Source of the DNA: Myxococcus terminator_A
Lineage (GTDB): Bacteria > Myxococcota > Myxococcia > Myxococcales > Myxococcaceae
DNA length: 64,000 nucleotides
Direction of reading: 5' to 3'
Assembly: GCA_049194865.1 (NCBI GenBank)
Contig: JBLZWL010000038.1
Location: 1-64,000 of the forward strand
The notes under the pieces are model-generated. The model was not told the origin of the DNA and ran no database searches. It saw only the letters and a list, made by a program, of their open reading frames with translations. Positions within the stretch are counted from its first letter, which is position 1, and each line of letters opens with the position of its first letter. A program made the translations under genes and the position numbers. Shown in pieces: positions 36,371 through 42,728 of this stretch.

Positions 36371-36652
36371 ATGCAAGCGAAGCATCTGCTGGGAGGCGTG
36401 CTGCTGATGGGACTGCTGTCCGGGTGCGGTGGGGCCATCCCGGAGGAGGGGGCGGATTCCGCCGCCCTCGAGTCCCGTGAAGACGCGCTGCCCGCCTGTC
36501 AGCGTCAGTCGTACGAACTCATCTTCTTTCGTGAGCCGGAGATGATCAACGAGATAGGCTGGTGGCACTGCTACTGCGGCCAGAGTTCGGCGTGGGTCTC
36601 CGGCGGGACGTCGAGCTACTCCGCGTACACCTACAAGAACGCTTGCCGCTGA
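36371..36652 (+). CDS. Small secreted lipoprotein with four cysteines
   Basis: A 93-residue lipoprotein: MQAKHLLGG, hydrophobic stretch and lipobox LSGCGG. The mature part is short, acidic at first, then has Cys at ACQR, a C-Y-C pair (HCYCGQ) and a final Cys (NACR), suggesting two disulfides in a small domain that also contains IGWWH. I do not recognise the family; several myxobacterial secreted small proteins look like this. GGAGGAA precedes the ATG. It is followed 48 bp later by a strong hairpin, so it is its own transcript. Confidence 0.7.
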   Translation: MQAKHLLGGVLLMGLLSGCGGAIPEEGADSAALESREDALPACQRQSYELIFFREPEMINEIGWWHCYCGQSSAWVSGGTSSYSAYTYKNACR

Positions 36653-36699
36653 GCGTGGCGTCCGCGAAGTCTTGTGTCCCAAGAGGCTCGTGACATCGC

Positions 36700-36728
36700 G
36701 GCCCGCATCGGAGCTTCCGGTGCGGGCC
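36700..36728 (+). terminator. Hairpin after the small lipoprotein gene
   Basis: GGCCCGCA-T-CGGA / TCCG-G-TGCGGGCC: 13 pairs including one T:G wobble, 3-nt loop, followed by GTGTCCATTCTC. Stable, with a weak U run. Confidence 0.6.
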
Positions 36729-36942
36729 GTGTCCATTCTCATCACCTGAAACAAATCCCGCCTCATGTCTTGTCATGGACAGGGGGAAGGGTCGCGATGC
36801 ACCGTGGGTGTTGAATGCCCGCCACCCAGGTCGGGTGTGTTTGTGTTTAATTGAGTTCCAGCTTAGTCCAGTAAGACCGGATGCCGACAAGGTATCTGGT
36901 GGCGCCCCTCGGGCGTCCTCACGTTCAAAGAAAGGCATGACC

Positions 36943-37272
36943 ATGAAGAAGTTGCTCCTGGGAATGTTCCTGGCGACGTTGCCGCTCGTGGGCTGTGGCA
37001 CCGAAGAGGCGCCCCTGCCGGAACTCGGGGAGGTGGTGTCCGCCCCGGATGGCAGCGAGCTGGTCATCGAGCAGCGGACGGCCGGGCCGGGTGAGGAGGC
37101 ACCGGAGGTCAGCGCCGCCAACGTGAGCGTGGACGAGGACAGTCTCGCGTGTTGGGTGGTGCTCAACTACTGCAGGCACCCCAATACGGGCCGGCCGCAC
37201 TGCACGGCCACCGGCTGCACCATCGCCCAGGCCATCAAGAACTGTCAGGCGCTCATCAAGAAGACCTGCTGA
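36943..37272 (+). CDS. Small Cys-rich secreted lipoprotein
   Basis: A 109-residue lipoprotein starting MKKLLLGMFL with lipobox LVGC. A 45-residue acidic/Ser linker leads to a Cys-rich end with C near ACWV, NYCRH, HCTATGC, NCQAL and a terminal KKTC: six cysteines in about 40 residues, likely three disulfides. This resembles bacteriocin-like or knottin-like secreted peptides but the family is unknown. The ATG at 36943 fits an AAAGAAAGG site better than the ATG 6 bp upstream, which is too close to it. Preceding gene and this one look like separate short transcripts. Confidence 0.65.
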   Translation: MKKLLLGMFLATLPLVGCGTEEAPLPELGEVVSAPDGSELVIEQRTAGPGEEAPEVSAANVSVDEDSLACWVVLNYCRHPNTGRPHCTATGCTIAQAIKNCQALIKKTC

Positions 37273-37299
37273 GCCGTCACCGCGGGCACCCCAAGGGAT

Positions 37300-37319
37300 C
37301 TCTCGGCCGCGGCCGGGAG
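37300..37319 (+). terminator. GC-rich hairpin after the Cys-rich lipoprotein
   Basis: CTCTCGGC / GCCGGGAG (one T:G wobble) with a 4-nt loop, 28 bp beyond the stop. No U tract. Confidence 0.4.
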
Positions 37320-37341
37320 GTCCCGGCGTGGAGCAAGCAAC

Positions 37342-37563
37342 CTATTGGGGTTTATTCACCCCCAGGCTGCGCCGGACTTCCAGCCCGGGTGACTCCGCCA
37401 GTTTGACGACCAGGGCCGCGACGCTCTTGCGGGAGACCGTGCCCCCCTTGAATGGCTGGCCCTTCTGGGTCACCTCGTAGTCAATCTCATCGTCCTGGGT
37501 GAACCAGGCGGGCCTGAGAATCGTGTAGTCCAGGTCCGAGGCTTCGATGACCTCCGCCTCCAC
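37342..37563 (-). pseudogene. C-terminal remnant of an NmrA/SDR-type NAD(P)-binding oxidoreductase
   Basis: The 73-codon frame matches the last third of a small atypical SDR (NmrA/YwnB type): EASDLDYTILRPAWFT, EIDYEVTQKG, VSRKSVAALVVKLAE and the VNKPQ end. The catalytic Tyr region and Rossmann GxxGxxG start are missing; the frame is closed by TAA a few codons upstream of the GTG. It ends next to a Hint remnant in opposite orientation, so both were truncated at about 37563-37589. Confidence 0.7.
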
Positions 37564-37588
37564 AGTATAGCCTTGTAGTTACGGGCAC

Positions 37589-37825
37589 ATGGAGGACGGC
37601 CGGGTGCTCGTGGTGACGCCCGACCATCGATGGCGGACGGTGGAACGGGGTTGGACCCGCACTGATGCACTGAACCCAGGAGAGATGAGCGACGGCTTTG
37701 CGCCGGGCCGTATGGCGAGCGTCGAACCCACGGCGGCCGGCGACGTGATGCAGAGTACCGTGCGCTTCGCGAAGACCTACGTCGTAAAGGGGCTCCTCGC
37801 GCACAACCTCAAGCCCCGCGAGTGA
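37589..37825 (+). pseudogene. C-terminal half of a Hint (intein-like) domain, polymorphic-toxin remnant
   Basis: The 78-codon frame resembles the second half of a PT-HINT domain: LVVTPDHRW (the TxxH block), GWTRTDALNPGE, and the end AKTYVVKGLLAHN, where HN is the intein-type splice end. Such domains sit before toxin modules in secreted polymorphic toxins and release them. Here nothing follows except a stop, and the first half with the nucleophile Cys is absent (TAG lies six codons upstream of the ATG). It is therefore debris of a toxin gene. A hairpin follows at 37844. Confidence 0.55.
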
Positions 37826-37843
37826 GCACTTTCACTGACTGAA

Positions 37844-37875
37844 GAAGCCCAGCACTCTCGCGATTGCTGGGCTTC
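37844..37875. terminator. Strong hairpin between Hint remnant and metalloprotease gene
   Basis: A perfect 11-bp stem GAAGCCCAGCA/TGCTGGGCTTC with a 10-nt loop, 19 bp past the remnant stop and 80 bp from the protease stop on the other strand. No U run. Confidence 0.6.
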
Positions 37876-37954
37876 CACGAGCCCGAGTGGCGCCATGTGT
37901 CCTTTGCGTGCTTCGTATGTGGGGACCACGGACCTTCGGGTTCACCTCAACCGT

Positions 37955-38770
37955 TTACCAGCCGTTCCTGTACAGGGATTGTCGCATCGCTCCATCAGGG
38001 GCGGTGTAGAAGACATCTAGATGTCCAGATGCCTTGCTCACTGCGGTTGGCGCGGACGCCAGCTCACCGCCGAGCCACTTCCATCCGCTCCAACTTGCGC
38101 CATTCCAGGTGTTGATCCACAGGCTGTTGTCCGCGCTTCGGGCGAACACGTCCAGTAGATTCGCGCCCCTCGAAGCCACTGCGGGAGCCGAAATGAAGTT
38201 GCCGCCTAGCGACAACCAGCCCACCCAGTCGGTTCCATTCCAATACTTCTGCACAATGGAGTTGTCAGCACCTCGGGCGAACACGTCGATGCGGTTGGCA
38301 CCCCAACTCACCGCCGCCGGGGCCGACACGATATTGCCGCCGAGCGAAAACCATGAGTTCCACGTAGTCCCAGTCCAGTATGCTTGGTACAACTGGTTGT
38401 CCCTGCCACGGACGAACACGTCCATCCGGTTCGGACCCCAGGATGCCACAGCAGGCCCCGACGCAAAGTCGCCGCCCATCGACAACCAGCCACTCCACGC
38501 GGTTCCATTCCCGGACTTCTGATAAATAGCGGAGTCCCAGCCCCGTACAAACACGTCGAGGGTCGTGCCGTCTCGGCTGACCGCCGCCGGATCTGCCGTG
38601 ACCCATCCGCCGAGCGAGCCCCACGTGTACCAATAGGTCCCGTCCCAAAAGGAGTGATACAGCTCGTCGTTCGCGCCGCGGGCGAATACGTCCAACCGGG
38701 TCGCGCCACGCGCGGCCACCGTGGGCCCGGAGGTGAGATTACCTCCCACCGACCCCCAGGGAACACCATA
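37955..38770 (-). repeat. Tandem 135-bp propeller repeats
   Basis: Six to seven tandem units of about 45 codons with the consensus DVFARG, QKYWNGT, GWLSLGG and FISAPAVAS. Divergence between units is moderate, so this is an old internal repeat of the metalloprotease gene, not a mobile element. Confidence 0.75.
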
Positions 38771-39478
38771 CGTCTGTTGTACTCCCTGCTGGTCCGTGAC
38801 GCTGAGGGACGCATTCCCCACCCACTGAGGATTGCAATAGTTCATCACCGAACTCAGGTCCCACGCGCCGATGGTCTGGTCCCCATTGTCGCCCTGCGCG
38901 GGTTCCCGACAACTGCCCGGCGTGTCCGGACGGTTCTGCTCGTGGGCGTAGCCCAGGGCGTGGCCGAACTCATGCACGGCACTGTTTTCGATGCAGTATT
39001 GGCGCGAGTTCTGGCAGGCCGGGCTCCAGTTGTTGAAAGTGAAGTTCAGCACCACACCCGCAGCGACACCGTTGAGCGTGTTTCCCAGCCCCTTCACATG
39101 GGGGCCGACGTCGCTGATGTTGATGCGGATGCCCATGGCCCCTGCCGCGCAAGTGCCCCAGCCGTTGAGTCGGATTCCGGAGCGGGCTTCCCAGGTACGT
39201 GCGACCGCGTCGCGCACCCACTGCCGCTGCGTGGCGTCCCCCGCTCCAGGGTTCTCCCAGCAGACGGACACGCTCATCGGCCGCCACAACTGCGCAGAGG
39301 CCACGTAGAGGTCCGCCTCGCTATTGCGCATGTCCCCTGCGGGCGACGTGCCGGGCTCTGCGGACTCAGGTGCTTCCGTGTCGCTGCCACAGCCGAGCAA
39401 AGTTCCCAACCCCAATGTAGCGAGCAACACCGCCCCCTGGCGGGATGCGATTCCAATCAGCATGGCATCCATCTCCAT
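37955..39478 (-). CDS. Secreted metzincin-type zinc metalloprotease lipoprotein with propeller repeats
   Basis: A 507-residue lipoprotein with lipobox LLGC (leader to about residue 30). The catalytic domain (about 50-230) carries the metzincin zinc motif HEFGHALGYAHEQ and a later SVMNY Met-turn, with astacin-like spacing, so it should cleave peptide bonds outside the cell. From about 235 to the end there are six or seven repeats of about 45 residues (DVFARG-x4-LYH, W-x-WxSLGG, ASGPAVAS), like the beta-propeller of fucose-binding lectins, probably for glycan binding. Three in-frame ATGs (39478, 39472, 39463) fall within a few codons; I took the first, which follows AAAGAAGA. Confidence 0.85.
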   Translation of the reverse strand: MEMDAMLIGIASRQGAVLLATLGLGTLLGCGSDTEAPESAEPGTSPAGDMRNSEADLYVASAQLWRPMSVSVCWENPGAGDATQRQWVRDAVARTWEARSGIRLNGWGTCAAGAMGIRINISDVGPHVKGLGNTLNGVAAGVVLNFTFNNWSPACQNSRQYCIENSAVHEFGHALGYAHEQNRPDTPGSCREPAQGDNGDQTIGAWDLSSVMNYCNPQWVGNASLSVTDQQGVQQTYGVPWGSVGGNLTSGPTVAARGATRLDVFARGANDELYHSFWDGTYWYTWGSLGGWVTADPAAVSRDGTTLDVFVRGWDSAIYQKSGNGTAWSGWLSMGGDFASGPAVASWGPNRMDVFVRGRDNQLYQAYWTGTTWNSWFSLGGNIVSAPAAVSWGANRIDVFARGADNSIVQKYWNGTDWVGWLSLGGNFISAPAVASRGANLLDVFARSADNSLWINTWNGASWSGWKWLGGELASAPTAVSKASGHLDVFYTAPDGAMRQSLYRNGW

Positions 39479-39667
39479 TCTTCTTTGCCAGACGGGCCAG
39501 GAATGGTCCTTTCGTCTTGGCAAGGAATTGGAACGGCTCTTTGCATGTTTGACTGGTGCACTGTTAGTGAATAGTGAGTGCCGGCGCTGTTCTGGTTGAA
39601 GTGGATGTTTCCTGTGTTGTCGTTGCGCACGGGAGCGCTGGGGGCTGAAGAGTAGAGGGGATGCAGA

Positions 39668-39763
39668 ATGGCAAAGTGGGCGAACAGGCTTGCCCGCATG
39701 AGCCACTTCCAGAATCCGCACGCATTTACCAGAGGCAACCCCAAGCCCCTGGTGACGTCGTGA
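39668..39763 (+). CDS. 31-codon leader ORF of the lysis cassette
   Basis: ATG at 39668 follows GAGGGGATGCAG and opens a 31-residue frame (MAKWANRLARMSHFQNPHAF start, ending GNPKPLVTS) whose TGA overlaps the GTG start of the next gene by 4 bp. The same 4-bp overlap recurs at two of the three later junctions of the cassette, which supports this as a true translated frame. The peptide is basic and unlike anything I recognise; it might be the leftover end of an upstream phage gene or a translational coupler. Confidence 0.5.
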   Translation: MAKWANRLARMSHFQNPHAFTRGNPKPLVTS

Positions 39764-40047
39764 CTGCCGAAGAGACCCAGTCCCTACAGCTTGTCGTTGG
39801 TTCCCTGCTCGGCACAGCGGGGGTCGGTGTCCTCACCTGGGCTGCGAAGTCTCTCGTTGGGGAGATCCGGTCTCTCGTCGAGAAGGTCGCCCGTCAGGAC
39901 GAGCGCATCAATGCCCTTGCGGTAGAACTGGGTGCCCTGCGGCGGTGGCGCGACGAGTTCACTGTTGGCCTGCCCGCACAGGTCCGGCAGACCGTCGAAC
40001 TGGAGTTGCTCCGCATGACCCAGGCCGGTGCGGGGGAGTCTCGATGA
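39760..40047 (+). CDS. Membrane-anchored coiled-coil protein of phage lysis cassette
   Basis: A 95-residue protein from the GTG at 39760. It has one hydrophobic helix (about 11-27, VVGSLLGTAGVGVLTWA) followed by a heptad-like region (SLVGEIRSLVEKVARQDERINAL quoted in part: SLVEKVARQDERIN). This layout is common in phage lysis genes (XhlA-like or inner-membrane spanin), and the position before an endolysin gene supports it, though no family motif is decisive. GTGA and ATGA overlaps couple it to its neighbours on both sides. Confidence 0.65.
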   Translation: MTAEETQSLQLVVGSLLGTAGVGVLTWAAKSLVGEIRSLVEKVARQDERINALAVELGALRRWRDEFTVGLPAQVRQTVELELLRMTQAGAGESR

Positions 40048-40577
40048 CGCGGGCCAGCTTCAAGCGAGTCGACCTTGACCGCGTCTACATGCCGCTCGTG
40101 TCGGTTGCCCTTCAGGTTGTCGCGCGTTGCGAGGACCGGGGCGTGAGCTACGTCGCGACCTACGGCTTCCGAATCCTTGAAGAGCAGGCCGAGTTGCGGC
40201 GCCTCTTCCTCGCGGGCAAGGGCGGCAAGGCGTCTGCGTCTGGGCTGTCCGCTCACAACTACGGGCTCGCCTTCGACTTCGTCTGTGACGGGGACGCAAA
40301 GCCCGGAGTTCAACCCGACTGGCGCTTGCCGGCCTACCGCATGCTGGGCGAGGAAGTGACGAAGGCGGGACTCGTCTGGGGCGGCAGGTTCGGCGACGCG
40401 CCGCATGTGCAGTGGCCGGGCTACGTGAGCGCGCTTCAGTTCACACCGCTTCGCACGCTGGTGGAGAGCAGTTCGGTCGCGGCTGTGTCGGCTCGACTCG
40501 ACGAAGAGCGCAAGTCGCCGCAGTGGCGTGCCGCAAACCCGAAGCTCGCGGCCGAACTGGAACGGCTGGGCTTCTAA
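40044..40577 (+). CDS. M15-family peptidoglycan endopeptidase (phage-type L-alanyl-D-glutamate peptidase)
   Basis: A 177-residue endolysin-like enzyme of the M15 (LAS) family that cuts peptide bonds of peptidoglycan. Zinc ligands are visible in SAHNYGLAFDF (H and D) and in APHVQW (H); the fold start YGFRILEEQAELRRL is typical of phage L-Ala-D-Glu peptidases. There is no signal peptide, so release needs a holin, and a holin-like gene follows 12 bp later. Ends with a short helical tail that may bind the wall. It overlaps the preceding gene by 4 bp. Confidence 0.88.
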   Translation: MTRASFKRVDLDRVYMPLVSVALQVVARCEDRGVSYVATYGFRILEEQAELRRLFLAGKGGKASASGLSAHNYGLAFDFVCDGDAKPGVQPDWRLPAYRMLGEEVTKAGLVWGGRFGDAPHVQWPGYVSALQFTPLRTLVESSSVAAVSARLDEERKSPQWRAANPKLAAELERLGF

Positions 40578-40589
40578 CTCGGAGGCAAC

Positions 40590-41042
40590 ATGATTGACGT
40601 GGGTGTAATCGGGCCGAGTCCCGAGCAGTTCGACGCGTTCGCGCAGCTCCTTTTCGACGCGGTGACGAGCCAGAACTACGCGCTCGTCGCTTCCCTGGTG
40701 GTGGTGCTGCTGGTCTTCCTGCTGCGGAAGTTCGGTGGCACGTTCATTCCCTTCTTCAACACGGACCGGGGCGGCGCGGTGTTGGTGTTGGGTGTCTCGC
40801 TGGCGGGGGCTGTGGCGAACGCGCTCGCGGCTGGGGCTCCGTTCTCGCTGTCCCTGATGCTGACCGCCGTGAAGGTGGCCTTGACGGCCGCTGGCGGCTT
40901 CACGCTCGTCAAGCGGCTGCTCTTCGGCACTCCCGCGATTGAGAGCGCCGAGCAGGCGGGGGAGATTGCCGCAGGCCAGGTCGCGGGCAAGGCCGCGGCG
41001 ATTGCCGTCCTCGAGCAACTCGACAGGAGGGGCGACAAGTGA
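40590..41042 (+). CDS. Holin-like small membrane protein
   Basis: A 150-residue protein after a GGAGG site. It has a short polar N-terminus, a strongly hydrophobic helix (about 30-47, LVASLVVVLLVFLL), two more segments (about 63-84 and 88-107), and a helical Ala/Glu tail (EQAGEIAAGQVAGKAAAIAV). Size, hydrophobicity and its place next to a signal-less endopeptidase make it the likely holin. No established holin family can be named from sequence alone. The next gene overlaps its stop by 4 bp (GTGA). Confidence 0.65.
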   Translation: MIDVGVIGPSPEQFDAFAQLLFDAVTSQNYALVASLVVVLLVFLLRKFGGTFIPFFNTDRGGAVLVLGVSLAGAVANALAAGAPFSLSLMLTAVKVALTAAGGFTLVKRLLFGTPAIESAEQAGEIAAGQVAGKAAAIAVLEQLDRRGDK

Positions 41043-41302
41043 AGCTCGGCGCGCTCGTGCTGGTGGTGCTCGTCGCGGTTCCTGCGTCGGGCTCGGAGGT
41101 CATCGGCGTCGAGCGCTCTCAGCTTTTTCCGGAGGGTGGGGCGGCAGCCGTCGAGGTCGAAGGCGGCTGCTGGCTCTCCGAGAGTCGCTGTGTCCTTACC
41201 GCCGCCGAGATTGAGCGGCTACGCGCGGAGAACGAAGCGCTGCGGCAACAGACCGGGGATCATGCCCGGCGTCCCGGAGGGCTTGCACCTGGGCGAGCGT
41301 GA
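41039..41302 (+). CDS. Secreted coiled-coil protein of lysis cassette, possibly spanin-like, 3' end replaced
   Basis: GTG start overlapping the holin-like gene. An N-terminal signal peptide (LGALVLVVLVAVPASG) is followed by a short domain with two Cys (GGCWLSESRC) and a helix with heptads (IERLRAENEALRQQ). There is no lipobox Cys at the cleavage site, so it is not a standard outer-membrane spanin. From about 41258 the residues turn into GDHARRP and a random tail antisense to a deacetylase fragment, so its natural C-terminus is missing. Confidence 0.55.
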   Translation: MKLGALVLVVLVAVPASGSEVIGVERSQLFPEGGAAAVEVEGGCWLSESRCVLTAAEIERLRAENEALRQQTGDHARRPGGLAPGRA

Positions 41303-41471
41303 GGCGGCCGTACAGTCCCAGCCGGGTGCTGTGGACGTAGAAGGTGCCACGCATTCCACGCGCCTCCGGGATGGCGGCCCCCGTGGTCCGGGTGGCCAGG
41401 CCGTCATCGAAGTTCAGCGAGACGATGACCTGACCGGGCAACAGGACGATGGCTTTGCCCGTGGGTTCCAT
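41260..41471 (-). pseudogene. N-terminal fragment of a polysaccharide deacetylase
   Basis: Reading from ATG at 41471: MEPTGKAIVLLPGQ, then VIVSLNFDDG (the NodB FDDG metal-site motif), GMRGTFYVHS and LTLAQVQALRDAGHD. This is the start of a secreted NodB-type deacetylase; the next conserved element, GGHT, should follow AGHE but the frame instead continues PRSVAAA, which is antisense lysis-gene sequence. The fragment has no signal peptide and is cut exactly at the lysis cassette border (about 41258-41262). Confidence 0.7.
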
Positions 41472-41705
41472 GGCGGATGCTCCCCGTGCGCGCTCAGGAG
41501 AGGATTGCCGGTCGCACCGGGCGCGCACGAGACGACGGCGTGAAGGCTTCCGCCAGAAAGGTGTGCATGGCCACCGACTCGCGGGGAGTCGGGACCTTCG
41601 ACGGCGGAGGGGCACGGGCGTGATGCACTTCACCGGCTGCTGTCCGGAGTGCCGAACTCCGCGCTCGCCCCGCGACATGGGCGCGCGGGCTCTCCTGGGG
41701 GAGGC

Positions 41706-42644
41706 TCAGCGTGACACGGGAGTCAGCACGGGCTTGCCGGCGAAGTGGGCTCGCAGGTTGTCGAAGACCAGGTCCGCCATGGCGGTGCGCGTGGCCAGGG
41801 TGGCGCTGGCCATGTGAGGCGTCAGGACGACGTTCTCACAAGCCGTCAGGGCCGGCGGGATGTCGGGCTCGTTCTCGAAGACATCGAGGCCGGCTCCGGC
41901 AATCTTCCCCTGCTGGAGCGCGCGGATGAGCGCGGCTTCATCGACGATGGTTCCGCGCGCGATGTTGATCAGGATGCCCTTGGGGCCGAGCGCTTCCAGC
42001 ACCGCCGTCCCCACCAACCCCCGGGTGTGCTCGCCACCCGGAAGTGACAGCACCAGGAAGTCGACCTCCGCCGCGAGCGTCTCGAGGTCGGCGACATGGC
42101 GATAGGGCACGCCGTCTCGGGGTGAGCGATTGTGATACGAAATCGCCATGTCGAAGCCCTCTGCGCGGCGGGCGATCGCCATGCCGATGCGCCCCAGGCC
42201 GACGATGCCGAGGCGCGCGCCGCTGACCTTCGTCGTGAACGGGAAGGGTCCCTTCTTCCATTCGCCGCTTCGCGCGAAGTGGTCCGCGCGGACCACGTTG
42301 CGCGCGACCGCGAACAGGAGCGTCATCGCCAGGTCCGCGACGTCGGCGGTGAGTACCTCGGGCGTGTTGGTGACGTGGATGCCGCGCTCGCGTGCCGCGG
42401 AGACGTCGATGTTGTCATGGCCGACGCCGAAGACCGAGATGAGCTCCAGGGCGGGGAAGCGGGCGAGGAACGCGCGTGACAACTGGCTCGAACCACTGGC
42501 GGCGATGGCGCGGATACTCGGCGCGATGTGGCGCAGGGCTTGTTCCGACATGCCGTCCAGCAGGTGGTGACACTCGAAATGCCGCTGGAGCCGCTCGTCG
42601 AGCTGCTTCGGCAGTCGCGTGACGATCAACAGGTGAGGCGCCAT
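41706..42644 (-). CDS. D-isomer-specific 2-hydroxyacid dehydrogenase
   Basis: A 312-residue NAD(P)-dependent dehydrogenase, likely acting on glyoxylate/hydroxypyruvate or other 2-oxo acids. The Rossmann motif is GLGRIG (about 147-152), and the catalytic Arg-Glu-His triad is visible in INIARGTIVDE, FENEPD and LTPHMAS. Cofactor choice between NADH and NADPH is not settled; YHNRSPR after the second strand favours NADPH. Start ATG at 42644 is preferred over a GTG 9 bp upstream. It stands alone, close behind the NACHT gene (42729), on the same strand; cotranscription is possible. Confidence 0.88.
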   Translation of the reverse strand: MAPHLLIVTRLPKQLDERLQRHFECHHLLDGMSEQALRHIAPSIRAIAASGSSQLSRAFLARFPALELISVFGVGHDNIDVSAARERGIHVTNTPEVLTADVADLAMTLLFAVARNVVRADHFARSGEWKKGPFPFTTKVSGARLGIVGLGRIGMAIARRAEGFDMAISYHNRSPRDGVPYRHVADLETLAAEVDFLVLSLPGGEHTRGLVGTAVLEALGPKGILINIARGTIVDEAALIRALQQGKIAGAGLDVFENEPDIPPALTACENVVLTPHMASATLATRTAMADLVFDNLRAHFAGKPVLTPVSR

Positions 42645-42728
42645 GGGTGGCACTTTCGCGAGAGAGGCAGCGTACTGCTTCGAATCCAGGGCCTGGACTC
42701 GTGGAGTGCAGGAGTGGGGGCAACCGGC

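Noticed and set aside
39668..41302. Complete prophage
   Set aside because: No integrase, terminase, capsid or tail gene is visible on either side; only lysis-type genes are present.
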